Origin: Stratiolaelaps scimitus
Lineage: Eukaryota; Arthropoda; Arachnida; Mesostigmata; Laelapidae
NCBI GenBank assembly: GCA_019614645.1
Contig: JABWDB010000017.1
Location: 434,001 to 498,000 of the forward strand
Direction: 5' to 3'
Length of the DNA: 64,000 nt
Part shown: positions 25,790-38,100 of the stretch, in pieces
How positions within the stretch are numbered: position 1 is the first letter of the stretch
How the letters are laid out: each line of letters starts with the position of its first letter
Translations under genes and position numbers: made by a program
Notes under the pieces: model-generated
The model's input: the letters and a program-made list of their open reading frames with translations, nothing else
Databases searched by the model: none
What the model was told of the DNA's origin: nothing

Positions 25790-25918
25790 AACTTAAAGGT
25801 AAAGGTTTTCGGGCTGACTCTCAGCTAACATTTAACGTCCACGGTACTGCTTTTAACATTGCTCCCCTCCCCCCACGGTTGCACATTTGCATTCAAAGGA
25901 GTCCGTCTTATGAACCGG
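25790..25918. repeat. Two SINE family 1 fragments head to head
   Basis: The left part (to about 25860) is a minus-orientation family 1 tail: GGTAAAGG, then GGGCTGACTCTCAGC, ACATTTAACGTCCAC and a trace of GCATTG. The right part (about 25870-25918) is a plus-orientation internal piece: ACGGTTGCACATTTGCATT, then AAAGGAGTCCGTCTTATGAA. The two orientations switch at about 25860, so this is not one simple insertion. A (TA)n tract follows at 25928-25948. Confidence 0.6.
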
Positions 25919-25927
25919 ATTAAACTT

Positions 25928-25948
25928 GTATATATATATATATATATA
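25928..25948. repeat. (TA)n microsatellite
   Basis: About 21 bases of alternating TA directly after the SINE fragments. Confidence 0.9.
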
Positions 25949-26970
25949 CTGATCAAACTGCCTGTTCTTGACGGAAGTAATACAGTGCCGTGTCGACATA
26001 GCGCCGGTGTACGCGGCTAGCACTCGTGGTATCAAGCACGATCTGTGTTTTTTTTGCCAGAATATGTAGTTCAGACGATAAGCTGCGTAGGGGAGGGAGC
26101 GTCGCGTATGTACTCTCAGAGGGCTGCGCCGGTAAAGACTGAAGCAAGAAAACTGACTTTTGTTGAGTCGTTTCCTCATTGTTCATCAAGGAAATGAGAG
26201 CCAGCCAGTTCCAAGGCCACCGCGAAATTAACCAGAGGTTATTGCCTCTCGTACCAGTGAATGTGATACGACCCCAAATGCATTATAAGACGATTTCGGT
26301 TACCCTTATGAACCGGGCTATTAAATTAGGAAGCCTTGCTCAAGCTATATAAATGTTCAAGGCAGCCAGTGCTCGTCTACCTGTTGTAATATTCTACGCC
26401 AAGGTATTGTACGTCTCTGAAGTAGCGACAGCAAGAGGTGAATATTTTTTCTTCATCGCCTTAACTTGCCAGGTATTAAATTAGAGAATTTAACGGTCCT
26501 ATGTGACACCGCTGTTGAGGATACGCCCACACGACCTCTGATCTCTCATCAGTTTCGTGACAAAGTGGGAGTTACGGGTGACTTGCTGTTGAGACACTCG
26601 CTCGCTGTGCAGGCCGCTGTCGTGGTACGCAGACGAGGCGAGCGTCTAGTCTCGAGAGCTTATGCATATTTAGCAGGAACTAAAAGGCTAGCAGGAGAGA
26701 AAATACAAGAAATATTAGCATTGTAAGTACAACCTAATTCGGCGTTTCTTTCGAAGTATGAAATCGTACCGTTTTGTTATAGTCGAATATTCATGCTGAA
26801 CTTACAGTACTGGGATTATGTGGCAGTAATAATCGATATGGCTTGATTAAAGAGTGTCACCAGGCAAATCCTGACGTGTACCTTGGCACAACCTAACCAT
26901 AACGAGTGTGCCATTCCACCTATGAAAGAGCTATCGCCTGTTCCCCCATTGGATACGCCTCGCCACTTAA

Positions 26971-27113
26971 CCTTTAGGTATTACTACGAGTATCTATCGG
27001 GGCCACTTCTACCTATTGTAAGCTGTCGTACCTGGCAAGAATTCACGGACAAGGAGAAATGGTGGAGAAATCCAAAACCACTCTTGTGTAGCAGTCCGAG
27101 ACCCTCTCCATAA
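26971..27113 (-). repeat. SINE family 2, partial copy
   Basis: Shares TTTAGGTATTACTACGAG, then TATCGGGG and CGTACCTGGCA with the copy at 59352-59553. It then follows the same order (GACAAGGAGAAAT for GATAACGAAAAAT). The tRNA-like end, which should lie at the right, is too diverged to read. Confidence 0.5.
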
Positions 27114-27710
27114 AACCATCAAAGGGACGGACTCATGTACTATGAGAGACGTAGGTACTGTGACCTGCGAGCACTGCACGTTGAATGTATTTACAAATAC
27201 AGTTTTCCTTACGACGCTGAAAATACAGTGAGCAGTTTCATACCTCGAAGTGCGGAGTCGCTCCCATTCTAAAGGGAAAAGATGTTTGTGCTGTCACTTT
27301 CGTTGTTCAGTAAAGTGAAATCAACCCAGCATTCGTTCAGCCAACTCGTTCTTCTTAGCAAACTCTGTCGGCCGAAAGTGCCCTCTTGCTAGTGCTTCCG
27401 CTGGAACGCCATATATCTTTAGTGTCTGACTGTCAACAGTGCGTATGGTGTGTGCGTGCGTATATCAGAATTGCGAAGTGGACGTCGATAGCCCACCAAC
27501 TCGAGAGGGGAGGCCATTGACGCGTGGTCGGTATGGCCAGGCTGGCTATTCTGTACTGACCCAGATACTTGCAAGTGCTGAGTCCGTGACTGCGAGGTAA
27601 ATGCAGATATGTGGTTCCGTTTCACGGCGAGACCAACGAGAAGCTATCTACGCGATGAGAAGCGTGTAGAGTATGCCCGGTACTACTTCTGGGTGGAGAA
27701 TGTATTCGGT

Positions 27711-27885
27711 TGTGGATTAATTATAACCAGTTGTATTATGATATCATAGTATGTTGTGCCGATGTTGTGAAAAGGGATCTCTGTGGATTAATTATAACCA
27801 GTTGTATTATGATATCATAGTATGTTGTGCCGATGTTGTGAAAATGGATCTCTGTGGATTAATTATAACCAGTTGTATTGTAATT
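27711..27885. repeat. 71-bp tandem repeat, about 2.5 units
   Basis: Units start at 27711, 27782 and 27853 (TGTGGATTAATTATAACCAG). The first two full units differ by about one base near their 3' ends (AAAAGGG against AAAATGG); the third is cut off after about 32 bases. The unit contains the 24-base segment GCCGATGTTGTGAAAAGGGA plus TCTC, which also occurs at 31253-31276. The near identity suggests a recent tandem duplication. Confidence 0.9.
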
Positions 27886-29925
27886 ATAACCCTATATGTC
27901 TAATTCCACAGAACGTTTACTCGACTATAGAGTCAGCGGACGTCGAATTGAATGCAAACACATGAAACGCCGACATACTGTACGGTGCAATAAATATGAT
28001 CATAGTAATGCCAGAACGAAAAAACACCTGTTTCAGACGCGGGAAGCCACGCATCATAAAGTGTCGTTTACATTACGGGGTGGGAAAGATAAGAATAAAA
28101 AAGACAAAGCAAATTCATTATAACAGGCACGGCCCAACGGAAGGTAGAACGCGTTTTCAACGTCGATGTGATGAAGCTGCTTGGAGAAAAACTCGAACAG
28201 ACCGCTTCGAGGCTAATCTCAAACCCTGAGGTATAGCATGGTTGGCCAACACCTAGCTTCCTATTTCTCGGGGCGAGGAGGACACTGTGGACGTGGTGTC
28301 TGACACTGCGCGCGTCACCACGAGGATTTCTCGGGCTGACTGACAACCCATCTTACTTCCACCACAGGCTGTTACAGCGAAACGCCAGCAGCATGGTATC
28401 AAAGTAAAACAGAAAAACTTTCCAAGTTAAGGCGCAATCAGGTTTAATCAACGCTGAAATCGAACATTGGATTTAGTAAGCCATGGGCAAAAATTGTGCT
28501 TCGGGAAAACATGGTAAATAAAATTCGACTCATCCTGTCATTTAAGGTAGCGAGCGTGTCCAATACTGAGATCTGGCAAGGGACACATTTCTAGAGATTG
28601 AACAACAAGCAGGTACAGCTCAGCCGTGATTGTAATAAGTCCCGGAAGTCTAATTGTAAGAGGCAGCTCGATTAGTTCCCTTCGAACCACTGAGCAGGAA
28701 TTTGTGCAGATCTTTAGACTAGAAAATCTAATAGATTACGGATGCACCTATGGTGTAGAAAAAACTACTATTGGTATCGTGTCGTGCGACTTGGCAGTTG
28801 TTTCTCGCTAGCCTTGCACTCCCCGCCTTCCGAGCGAATGCACCAGTGGGATTCTTTACCGATACTTTAAGAATCAGGTCAAACCTTAAGGTTAAAATGA
28901 GAATTGTGGGATAGGTGCACGTTTGCAGCTCGGCGCGAAGCTTATGGCCGCCAACGTGACTAGACAGCCAAACCAACCCAACGATAGGATGTCTCATACC
29001 CACAAAGTGATGGAGTCTTTGCAACTATGACAAGACATTCCTGTACGACAACCTTTTTATAGCGCACAGGACTACTAAGAATTTTGAAGAATGCTCTCTT
29101 TTCGCGCGTCCTGACAATGACTCGCGACCTTTCACGAGCTTATCCAACTCCAAAGTAGAAGGTCGGACACGATACATACCAAATGCAAGGAGAGAAAGAG
29201 ATAGAGAGGGCGTCTGATTGTATCCTATACGTAAATATTTTGGTCACCCGCTGGTAATTCGATGGTGTGGACGAAACCATACAGCGCTATATCCATTACG
29301 TATCGACTTAAATGTTTTACAGATATCTATCATCGCACTTGACAACTTTGTTGCCAAGTGCCATGCCTGCACAAAAACGCGGTCGACTCAATACTGCGAA
29401 ACAAAAATGAGCTAGAACCAAAAAATCATGACTTGAGCTGGGAACTCTTTGAGCACCCATATTTGTTAGATCTTCCTCCTTCTGACTAGCACTTGTTCTG
29501 ATCGCTGACGAACGTGGTATAACATAATTCAACTCTTTGAGTGGTGTCCAAAACGGGAACACTTGGTTTTTTTGCTTCGAAAAAAGACTTTGATGATGAA
29601 GCTAAGTGAAATTATGCTCCTACGGTGTAACTTAGATGTAAATAATCTATACATAACTTTCCATACAGCCAAATAACTAATATGTAGCCATTTTTCAACT
29701 CAATTTATACAATTCCTTGACTACCATGACACAGCAGCTTCATTTTGACTACATGGCCAATGCTGAAATGAAGATTAAGTGCTTTTCGCGACGACACAGC
29801 GAACAAGTTATTTTAGCAAACTAAAGCCCTTTGAGTCTTTCCTACGATAGCTTTTACTTTCGCGGCACTTCACTACGTATGAAAACTCTGTCATCGATAT
29901 CAGCATCGGCTACGTTCTACAGTAA

Positions 29926-30097
29926 ATTTTCCGAGTTGACTCTCAGCCATCATTTAATGTCCACGGTACAAGTGCTTTCGGCATTGCTACATAAGACAGA
30001 CCCCTTTAAATACGAATGTGCAATGGTGGGGATCAAACCCGTGCACCCACGTGTCTCCTCCAATTACAATGCGCACACGAATGCACCACGCCACCGA
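29926..30097 (-). repeat. SINE family 1, nearly full-length copy
   Basis: Read on the minus strand: an A-box-like GGTGGCGTGGTGC (30083-30095), a B-box-like GGGTTTGATCCCC (30029-30041), the internal GCACATTCGTATTTAAAGGG, TCTGTCTTATGTAGCAATGC, then the tail with GACATTAAATGATGGC and GAGAGTCAACTCGG. This order defines the family: a tRNA-derived head, a body of about 60 bases and a conserved tail. The head matches the plus copy at 43284-43440. Such elements are transcribed by RNA polymerase III and moved by a partner LINE; the partner is not identified. Confidence 0.75.
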
Positions 30098-30648
30098 ATT
30101 ACTAAAACTATCCGTTTAATGTCAAAACGTATACAATTAGAGCTTAACTTTCAAATGAGCTTAATATTCTCGACGTTTGTATCATACACTGTGTTCTCGT
30201 CTTGCAAAGCAGAAATCTATAAGCATGCGTTCTGTACGTCTACGACATCGTAGATGTCATTACGACATAATCCGCCATTCGCAGGCACGTGCGCTGCTGC
30301 CGAGGACCACAGACCTTACGGTGGAATTTAATTTTGCACTTCATCCAATGCACCTCCACGTTCGCGACGTGTACCGCTTGCTTACGACCTATGGAACGAG
30401 GCCTTGTAGGGGCGCAACGTAGCAGAGTAGATGTTAGGCAGTTGCTCTGATGGTAGGATTCGCGGTGCTGTCCCTTACTACACAGTCAGTAATCTGCATC
30501 AGTGCAAGGTCGATGGCGGACGCTATACGCTTTGCTCTGTGTTGCCGTTTCTTTGCAGGCCGTTGGCTTGTATCGTTGTAGATATTAGACTACGCCTATG
30601 TGTATCTATAGGGGTAGTCGTCCGCCAATAAGTTCCTTACCATTGCAA

Positions 30649-30651
<3 letters not shown>

Positions 30652-30682
<31 letters not shown>
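30652..30682. repeat. (TA)n microsatellite
   Basis: About 31 bases of alternating TA. Confidence 0.9.
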
Positions 30683-30686
<4 letters not shown>

Positions 30687-33600
30687 CTGTGTGGTAGTGC
30701 GCAACCGACCTTGCTATTTTCTGCGCCCTGCAATCAATGAAGATGAGTATGCCGGGAAACGCCTCATTTGCTCTAATTTGATTCCTACCACCAGTTTTCG
30801 ATGCCGCAAACGACAGACGATGAGCTCTTTTTCTCCGCAGATCGCAATCCGCTGCTATCACAGTTCGTTTCTAGGTAAACCCCTGGATAGCGTTGCAAGG
30901 ACACAATATCTCGATATACTTGGGATGCCTACAGTTGCGTGTAGGAGAGCAAAACCCTGGCTGAACTATTATTGGAGAATTATAAACATCGCTAGTCAAG
31001 ATCACCAAATCATGTTTCTCAGAGTAGTCGTTTCAGGGCCAATTCCAAGATTGCGCCTTGCAACCTATCCATCAGGTTGGCCTGTCTCCGGCTCGACCAC
31101 ACGACTGGCATTGTAAGCTGCCACACAGCAGGAAGTTATCGGCCCATGGACCGATAGAAACACAAGCCGTGATTGCCATAGAAGATGGCCGATGGTGAAG
31201 CAGCGAAAGAAGCAACGCACGAAATTCGTCCTGCGTGGCCTAGCGGCTATCAGCCGATGTTGTGAAAAGGGATCTCCGACTCGCGGCATCAATGAAAGCT
31301 AAGCCTGAAAGATGTCCTGCCAAACGCTGTCCTCGCCAAATATGTGCCATTCACGGAAGGCTCTGTGAGAAGCAGGCGAAAGACAGGAGGAGTAGATTCA
31401 AGCTGTTGTGCCGCGCACAATAATGGCACACCCAATGATGTGCCGCTAGATGACGTCGCTAGAAGCGTTATTCTTTTCCTCCCCCGTGCAACGCCTGTCA
31501 CCGCACGTCGCCTATGAGGAAATACGTTGGCGGATGTTACTAGTACTTGCATCGGGACACCGACAATTTCGCCCTTCGTCGTCTGAGCCATCGTGACGAG
31601 GGCTCAGAAAGTACATTTTGCTCGTGATAAGCAACTAAGAATAATCCGAGCAGGGTGACGATTGGCCACGTACGTTTGCATTGTCGTCCCGAAGTGAAAC
31701 TGCTGTTAGCAGCAACGTTCATCGTTAATACTTATTGATCTACATAAGTACGCACACGATAACACATCGCCCGTTCTCGATACTTGAGCGTCTGATCGCT
31801 GACAGGTGCTGTTGAGGCTGTCCGGTCATTTTCGCTGAAGTAGATTTCCGCACCTGCGTCCCATTGAGGCAATAAAGTAACATAGGTGTTACAATCTACC
31901 TAACCACGAATCAAAAATAGCTTCAGTTAACCGTGACTCCAGAGCACGTTAGAGTGCCATCCATCGGCGCTTCAGCTTGCCGACCTATACATAGTAGTGA
32001 TGCAGCCAGCTGAAAAGCACGCCCCGATCTTACGAAATACCCAGTAAATAAGCGTATAGCAGCGACACGGCCGGCCGAACGCCCACCCATGCGGGCTTTC
32101 GTTGCTCGACAAAGTGACACAACAAACAGCGAGGGAAATCAAGCACACGCTACTCTTGTACCAGATCCCCGCCTATCCCAATCCCTTATATGTTATCCCG
32201 CGACGTCGGCGATGGATGGTGGAATGTGGAAAAGTTGGACCGCAAGTTTAGGGGCCAGGGCACGATGGCCGGGCAAGAAATGGTGAAATGGGGATTCCTT
32301 TTCCAGGCAAATTCCACATGAGATTGGCTCACGACGAGACGGCCAGTGCATAAACATAATAAAGTACTTTGATGAATGAAGATCAACTACATAAACTACG
32401 ACTTCGATAGTAACGGATTGGAGGAGGGTACCATTTGTTTGTGGTACGCTGGCGACAGTGAAATTTATGAGCGAGCTGGCCTGTGCCTGACAGCAATTGA
32501 CCGTCCCTGCCTTTGTCCGTCGAACGAAACTTGAGGTAGCCAAGCGTGAACTGCCCCTTTTTGCACAATCTGTATGTTTAAATAACGGATCATTTGCATG
32601 GCTGAAATTTGCATGACTTTTTTTAATTCGCACTGAAAACAGTAGATATGTATTTCGAATTGGTATAACAACACGGCTCGCTTTCTGCACTTTCTGAACA
32701 ATCCATATCGACGAGAATTTTTTAGTTAACCGTGACGGTCACCTTGAACGGGTTCGATGTTGAATGTGAAACTAGACGTTCAACAGCCTTCTGTTTACTC
32801 GGAAGATGGTAGTAGACCTTCCAACTAGTATAGGAGCCGTACCCGTTCAGTATATGTGAGACGATACAAGTTTGGTATCTTCTCTCTAAAAAAATAGAAT
32901 ATTTCGTCTGGCACTGGCATTCTATAATATCTATGATACTTTTTAATTAGTTCAATGACGATAATGTGAAAGACAACGAGACAACACTGCCAGATCTGTC
33001 CTATATTATGAAAAACGTACAGTTTACCTAATACAGGTAGGCTCACGGGCTGGACTTACAAGAAACAGCAATAAAATCGACCAACCAACACCTATATTTT
33101 TCTCTATCTCTTTATACACTTCGGCCATATCAGTTTCGTTCTTCTTAGGAAAAACCTCCACGCTCATCTAACCCCAGGCTGCTTTCGCTGCGTGCGCTAA
33201 AACCCGCTTTCCTTACACATGGCAGCACTACGTGTACTCCGTATTCGGCGGAAATAATGGCCATTTTCTGATCTACACGTATCGTATTCCACTCAGCTCT
33301 TAATTGTCAAGGTGCGGTGAGCGATTGGCGGGCGAATGGAGGATCAATCGGGATTGAACTTGTTCGCCCCATGTGCATTCAGCCTGCCCCAGACCCGCTG
33401 TGATCACGCGAGAACGAAATTGAAGGTCGCATGGTTCATTACCGAGCGGCCATGGCGGCCCTCTCCTCTTCGTCTGCATGCTTACGGGTTTCCTATTCAA
33501 TGAGACGAAAGTCATTACAGTCCGCCACTCTGTATTTGCGTTATCAGCACCGAAAGCGAGCGCACGTCAAGTGGCGGCGACGAGGACTTTGACGAGAGAA

Positions 33601-34303
33601 ACAAGCTCGTACGCGGTTCAAGGGACGGTTCACGCAGGCAGATGGCGGCACGAGACTGAATGAATATTAAATGGGACATCGTCGTTAACTCACTAAACCC
33701 GCACTTGCTATTGCATTTCGCTAAGACGACGCAGCCACAATAGGAGTACTAATCCTAGGCCGCATGCACAGAAGAAACTACAACTGGAGAGAAGAAAGGA
33801 TACCGATTTGGAGGAGACCCAATGTCAATTTCGTTACTGTCGTGTTACGGGATTGCTTGAATTTTCAACGTTCCTCCTTGAACCGGGCCTACGTGTGGAT
33901 TACTTTTTGAGGACATAATGTGTGAATCAAATCAAACGTTTCGCTCGCAAAACTGTTAGGTTTTTCAACCTACGGCGGACCCTCAGTCATCTTATTCATC
34001 ATAGTTCATCGTAGTTTCCTTTAAGTGGACTCGCCCCGGATATTCTTCAGCCGCTTGACACTACAGCGGGGTTTGTACGGGAGGGGACTTACATGTGAGC
34101 CTGGGGGTTTGTTGTTCTGGTTATGGCTCCCACAGCTACCATGGAGGATTTGTTGTTTTATACTTGAGAATCGATTCCCTTTGCACACGGTCACGGTTGG
34201 CTGGCACTACCATACAATGTGGGATAAGATGGCAAAGTGAGTTTTTCTAATAGAAGGAGTCATTTAGCCTTCAGCACGAATTGAACTCACGCCAACAAGG
34301 ATG

Positions 34304-34308
34304 GTATG
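34304..34308 (+). repeat. Target site duplication GTATG, left copy
   Basis: GTATG directly before the 5' LTR matches GTATG directly after the 3' LTR at 41183-41187. A 5-bp duplication is the expected footprint of a BEL/Pao-type integrase. Confidence 0.9.
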
Positions 34309-34718
34309 TGTCAATAATTGTGATGTTCTATTACATTAGTGTTGCCGAAATCGAAAGCTCAATAATTCATTCACGGGACTTGTAATGAAATGTACAATAA
34401 TTATGACGCTCCGATTGTCCTGAGCGTGTGTGCGACACACGTACATAGGTACGCATTCAGCAAACTTCGCACCAAACTTGTATCCTTGGTGCAACAATAA
34501 AGCAGACGCTCTCCGGTCTCTGGAGAGTCAGTCACGTACGAGACGGCGATCAGTACGCACCAAAGAACCGTGTTGTCTTTAGAGATAGGTAACGGGATAC
34601 GATCAAGCACCATCCTGACGAAGCGTGAAATTCAGATTTACGAATACCCCGTCTATCACGAATACCATCACGCTATCGCAACCTACCCTACAGACCGTCG
34701 GGTAGGTGATATTTCTCA
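34309..34718 (+). repeat. 5' LTR of BEL/Pao element
   Basis: 410 bp, TGTCAATA...TTTCTCA. It contains an AATAAA at 34496-34501 and ends with the hairpin CTACCC/GGGTAG at 34683-34705. No good TATA box is seen, so transcription may start from an initiator-type promoter. It is the same length as the 3' LTR, with no difference found by eye. Confidence 0.95.
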
Positions 34719-34719
34719 G

Positions 34720-34737
34720 TGGTGCCGTGACCAGGAT
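34720..34737 (+). promoter_or_regulatory. Candidate primer-binding site
   Basis: TGGTGCCGTGACCAGGAT begins one base after the LTR. Its complement ends in CCA and reads like the T-arm and acceptor end of a tRNA (ATCCTGGT then CACGGCACCA). This is where minus-strand DNA synthesis would be primed. The exact tRNA is not assigned. Confidence 0.75.
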
Positions 34738-35150
34738 AAACTACCAATCCGTTACCCACCTTCACTGCAGAGTAGGCCATTTCGATTACGAATTTGCCGA
34801 AACCAGTCGACAACCGCCCCCCCCCCCCGACCGCGCATTACCGTGCCCTGCGATGAGTCATGCGTGACTTTGCGAAGTTTAGTGGCGACCTAACCCAATA
34901 GAAGACTACCCTACAGAATGTCGGGTAAAGATCTGTCTTCAAATGTGCACTGAAGATTACGCCCGATCTGAGTAATTAAAAGAAAGGGCATAAACCAGCG
35001 ACCAGTGCATTGTAAGGTGTGTAATCGGATCGCCTAAAAATTTGGTGGATTTGTGCCGTCTAAGGGACCAACCCCTAGTGTGACTGTGCCAAACTGTGCT
35101 TGTGACTGTGACTCTGACGTGTAACTGTATCGTGGACGAGTTGAAGAAAT
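34738..35150 (+). other. Leader of the BEL/Pao element
   Basis: The untranslated leader holds a run of 12 C at 34817-34828 and a second copy of the LTR-end hairpin at 34906-34927 (TACCCTACAGAATGTCGGGTA). An in-frame TGA at 35142 ends any upstream reading before the Gag-Pol ATG. Confidence 0.7.
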
Positions 35151-38100
35151 ATGGCACTTGACCATAGCCCACCCCCGAATCAACGAAACACCACGGAACC
35201 ACCGCTGCCAGCAGGAAGCGGTGTTCATCAATCATCGACACGGCTTAGCACCTTAAAACAACGCCGGACACGAACTCGAAATCAGCAAGTAAAAGAATTT
35301 GAAGCTGTGACTAACCGTGATGAAAGTGAGCCAGCTACCGCCTTGGAGCTTGATGCGGCTATGCGTTTTATCCAAGTACGCCAAAGAGTCATTGAAGAAC
35401 TTGACGACAAGGTGCAGGACCACCCTGATATGTCTGCTGAAGCACTGGAACGGGACATCGACGAGAGTTGTGTCCACAACTCAGAGATGGATCGCTACGT
35501 CATTAAACTACAGCAATTGTTGAGCGGCCGAGACTCAGGTCGTGCCTGTCATCTTGGGTCACCAGATGTCGGTGCAGCTAGCAATCAGCAGGCAATCTTG
35601 TCCAACAATGCTCAGCATGCTGCTATGACCTCCGTCGCATTGTGCCCGCCGCCGCCGACGCTCGACACGCAACCTGAGCCATTCGACGGAACGCAAACCA
35701 ACTACCGTCATTGGCGTCAACAATACGATAGTTGGATGGCCAGGCGCACATCGGCATCCAAAACGGAACGGTTGATTGCTCTATTGAAACTGCTGCGCGG
35801 ACCTGCGCGAGAGTTGATCCAACATTTGCAAATCAGCGACTCCAACTACGACACAGCGCTCCATCTGTTGAATGCAAACTTTGGGAAGGTCTCGATAGAG
35901 CGCGCCAGAACACTTGACCGCGTTCTAAATGTGCCTGTAGTGAAGTCAACAAGTGACGTCAGGGGCCTACGGCAATTACTGAACAACGTGCAAGGTTCTA
36001 TCTTGCAGATGGAGGGTCTTAACGTCGACCTGGCCCAGTTTGCGCTTACCTACGAGGCAGCGATAAGCCGAGCGATCCCCGAACAAATTTTATTCGACCA
36101 TGCTGAGTCCAAGCGAAGAGACGAACTTGTTGCTCCGAATGGCTCAAGCGGCGGTCCCAACGACGACAGTGAGACAGCTGATGAAATGTCTGGCTGCGCA
36201 GCGGCAAAACGTATTCAAAGCTTAGTGGACTACCTTCGTCGGTACACTAACCACAAGGAACAAGTAATGCTCACTTACCAGCCTCATAGAACCGATAAGG
36301 AGAGCAGTGTGCCCAACATGCAACACCACCGGCCGAAGTACCCCCCGCGGCAACGTTCGAACCGATCAGCTGTACATCCGCCACCATATGAGAGTCGAAC
36401 AACGGTAGCTGCCACCACCACTAGTACCAATTCAAGCCAACGAAATGTTCGAGCGTGTGTATTTTGCAACGATGTCTCGCATCGTCCCTCACGGTGTTCT
36501 AGTGCAATGAACTATGAGGAGCGACGAGCTGCACTGGAAAGGAAAAATCGTTGTTTTGTGTGTCTCGGCCGACGACATTTAAACGGCGAACAGTGCGTAG
36601 GTGTGAAAGTGCCGTGCCGTACGTGTCAGGGACGGGACCATTACACAGTCCTACATCCCCCCAGTGAGCGACCGACCACCACGGCCGTTGCTACTTTGAA
36701 TGGAGCCACCTCAAGATCAGTGTCTTCTATGTCATGTGTAGCTATGCCATCCTCACTTGTGATGACCGCCCGAGCTCAGATCGTACACGGCGGTCAGCGC
36801 TTTCCCGTCCGACTCTTTCTCGACCCCGGAAGTGACCTCACGTTTGTGCTACCATCAACAGTTGGTAAACTCCACGGAGTCCGTCCGCAGAGCCAAGCCG
36901 AGCTTACAATCAAGGGAGTGGCCGGGGCTAGAACAGCGACGATGCAACGTTACCGAATCTGTCTGGAAAGCTGTCACGACGATCCGACTCGCATTGACAT
37001 CTCAGCCTATTCGTACGATTTCCAAGTGGATCCTTCAAACCGCTGCTCGAAGCAAGAGTTGCAAGCGATCGCAACCTTCGGGCGAACGCATGAGCTCGCC
37101 GACCCCACGCATCTCGACGGGGCGAACCCAGACCCGCCGGCTATCCTCATCGGCATCGACTATTACTACAGTATCGTGCGTCGGAGTCCATTACTGGACG
37201 TAACCAAGGGTCTTGTGGGGACGGACACAAAGTTTGGCTGGGTCATCGCCGGAAAGGTTTCGACTGGAACGACACGTGTCAACGTTGCGCGTGTCCACGC
37301 GGTATGCTGCGCAGCTGCTCTCTCGAAGCCAGCGCGCGACCTGGAACGGCTGTGGTCCCTGGAGGCCGTGGGTGTCACCGATGCACCAGCCAGCGCACAA
37401 TCGGCAGAAGAAGACGAGGCGGTGAAGCAATTCAATGCAGGTTTGGTCTACGACGGAAACGCGTATACAGTCACTATGCCTAAGCGAAGTTCGATCTCCG
37501 AATTATCTAACAACCTCGATACCGCAGTGCGACGGCTCACGTCTAAGCGACGATCCTTGCTTCGCGATGCTACCGCGTTTCAGCGATACAACGACGAGAT
37601 CATGGCGTTCTTGAACGACGGGCACGCTGAGGAAGTGACGGACTTTGAGCGCGCACGGGCTGGAGATCACGACGGTTCCTACTACATGCCGCACCACCAA
37701 GTGATCACGCAGGCAGACGGGAAAGAGAAGTGGCGAATAGTTTTCGACTGTTCGGCATCTGCACCCGGAACAACATCGCTGAACTCCCACCTTCTGCCAG
37801 GACCAAATCTCAACCCTGACCTTGTGAAGCTACTGCTAAACTTCAGGTTGCACCGCGTAGCCGTGTCGGCGGACATCACGAAAGCATACATGATGCTCAA
37901 CCTTGCTGAACGCGATCGCCCGCTTTTCAGATTCCTCTGGCAAGGTCCAAACGACGATCGCATACGTTGCTATCAAATGAAGAAGGTTACGTGGGGAGCC
38001 GTCCCAAGCGGATTCCTCTTGGCAGCGACACTTCGTGATATATTCAAACGGGTGGACCCGGCCGCAGTACGTAGGCTGGGTGAATCACTATACCACGACG

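Larger units (their letters stand above)
20669..34303. other. Gene-poor stretch with repeats
   Basis: No gene is supported in these 13.6 kb. Identified contents are TA microsatellites, SINE copies at 25805-25918, 26971-27113 and 29926-30097, a 71-bp tandem repeat at 27711-27885, and direct repeats near 24158-24234. Open frames up to 172 codons (30598-31116 plus strand, partly inside a TA tract) show no domain. Confidence 0.5.

Noticed and set aside
27711..27885. CRISPR-like array
   Set aside because: Units are head-to-tail 71-bp tandem copies without variable spacers, and the context is eukaryotic.
30598..31116. 172-codon open frame on the plus strand
   Set aside because: Its first part is translated (TA)n microsatellite and the remainder has no recognisable domain.
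33310..33470. Possible tRNA-like SINE on the minus strand
   Set aside because: A-box-like TGGCCGCTCGG is present, but the best B-box candidate is about 90 bases away and no family match was seen elsewhere in the window.
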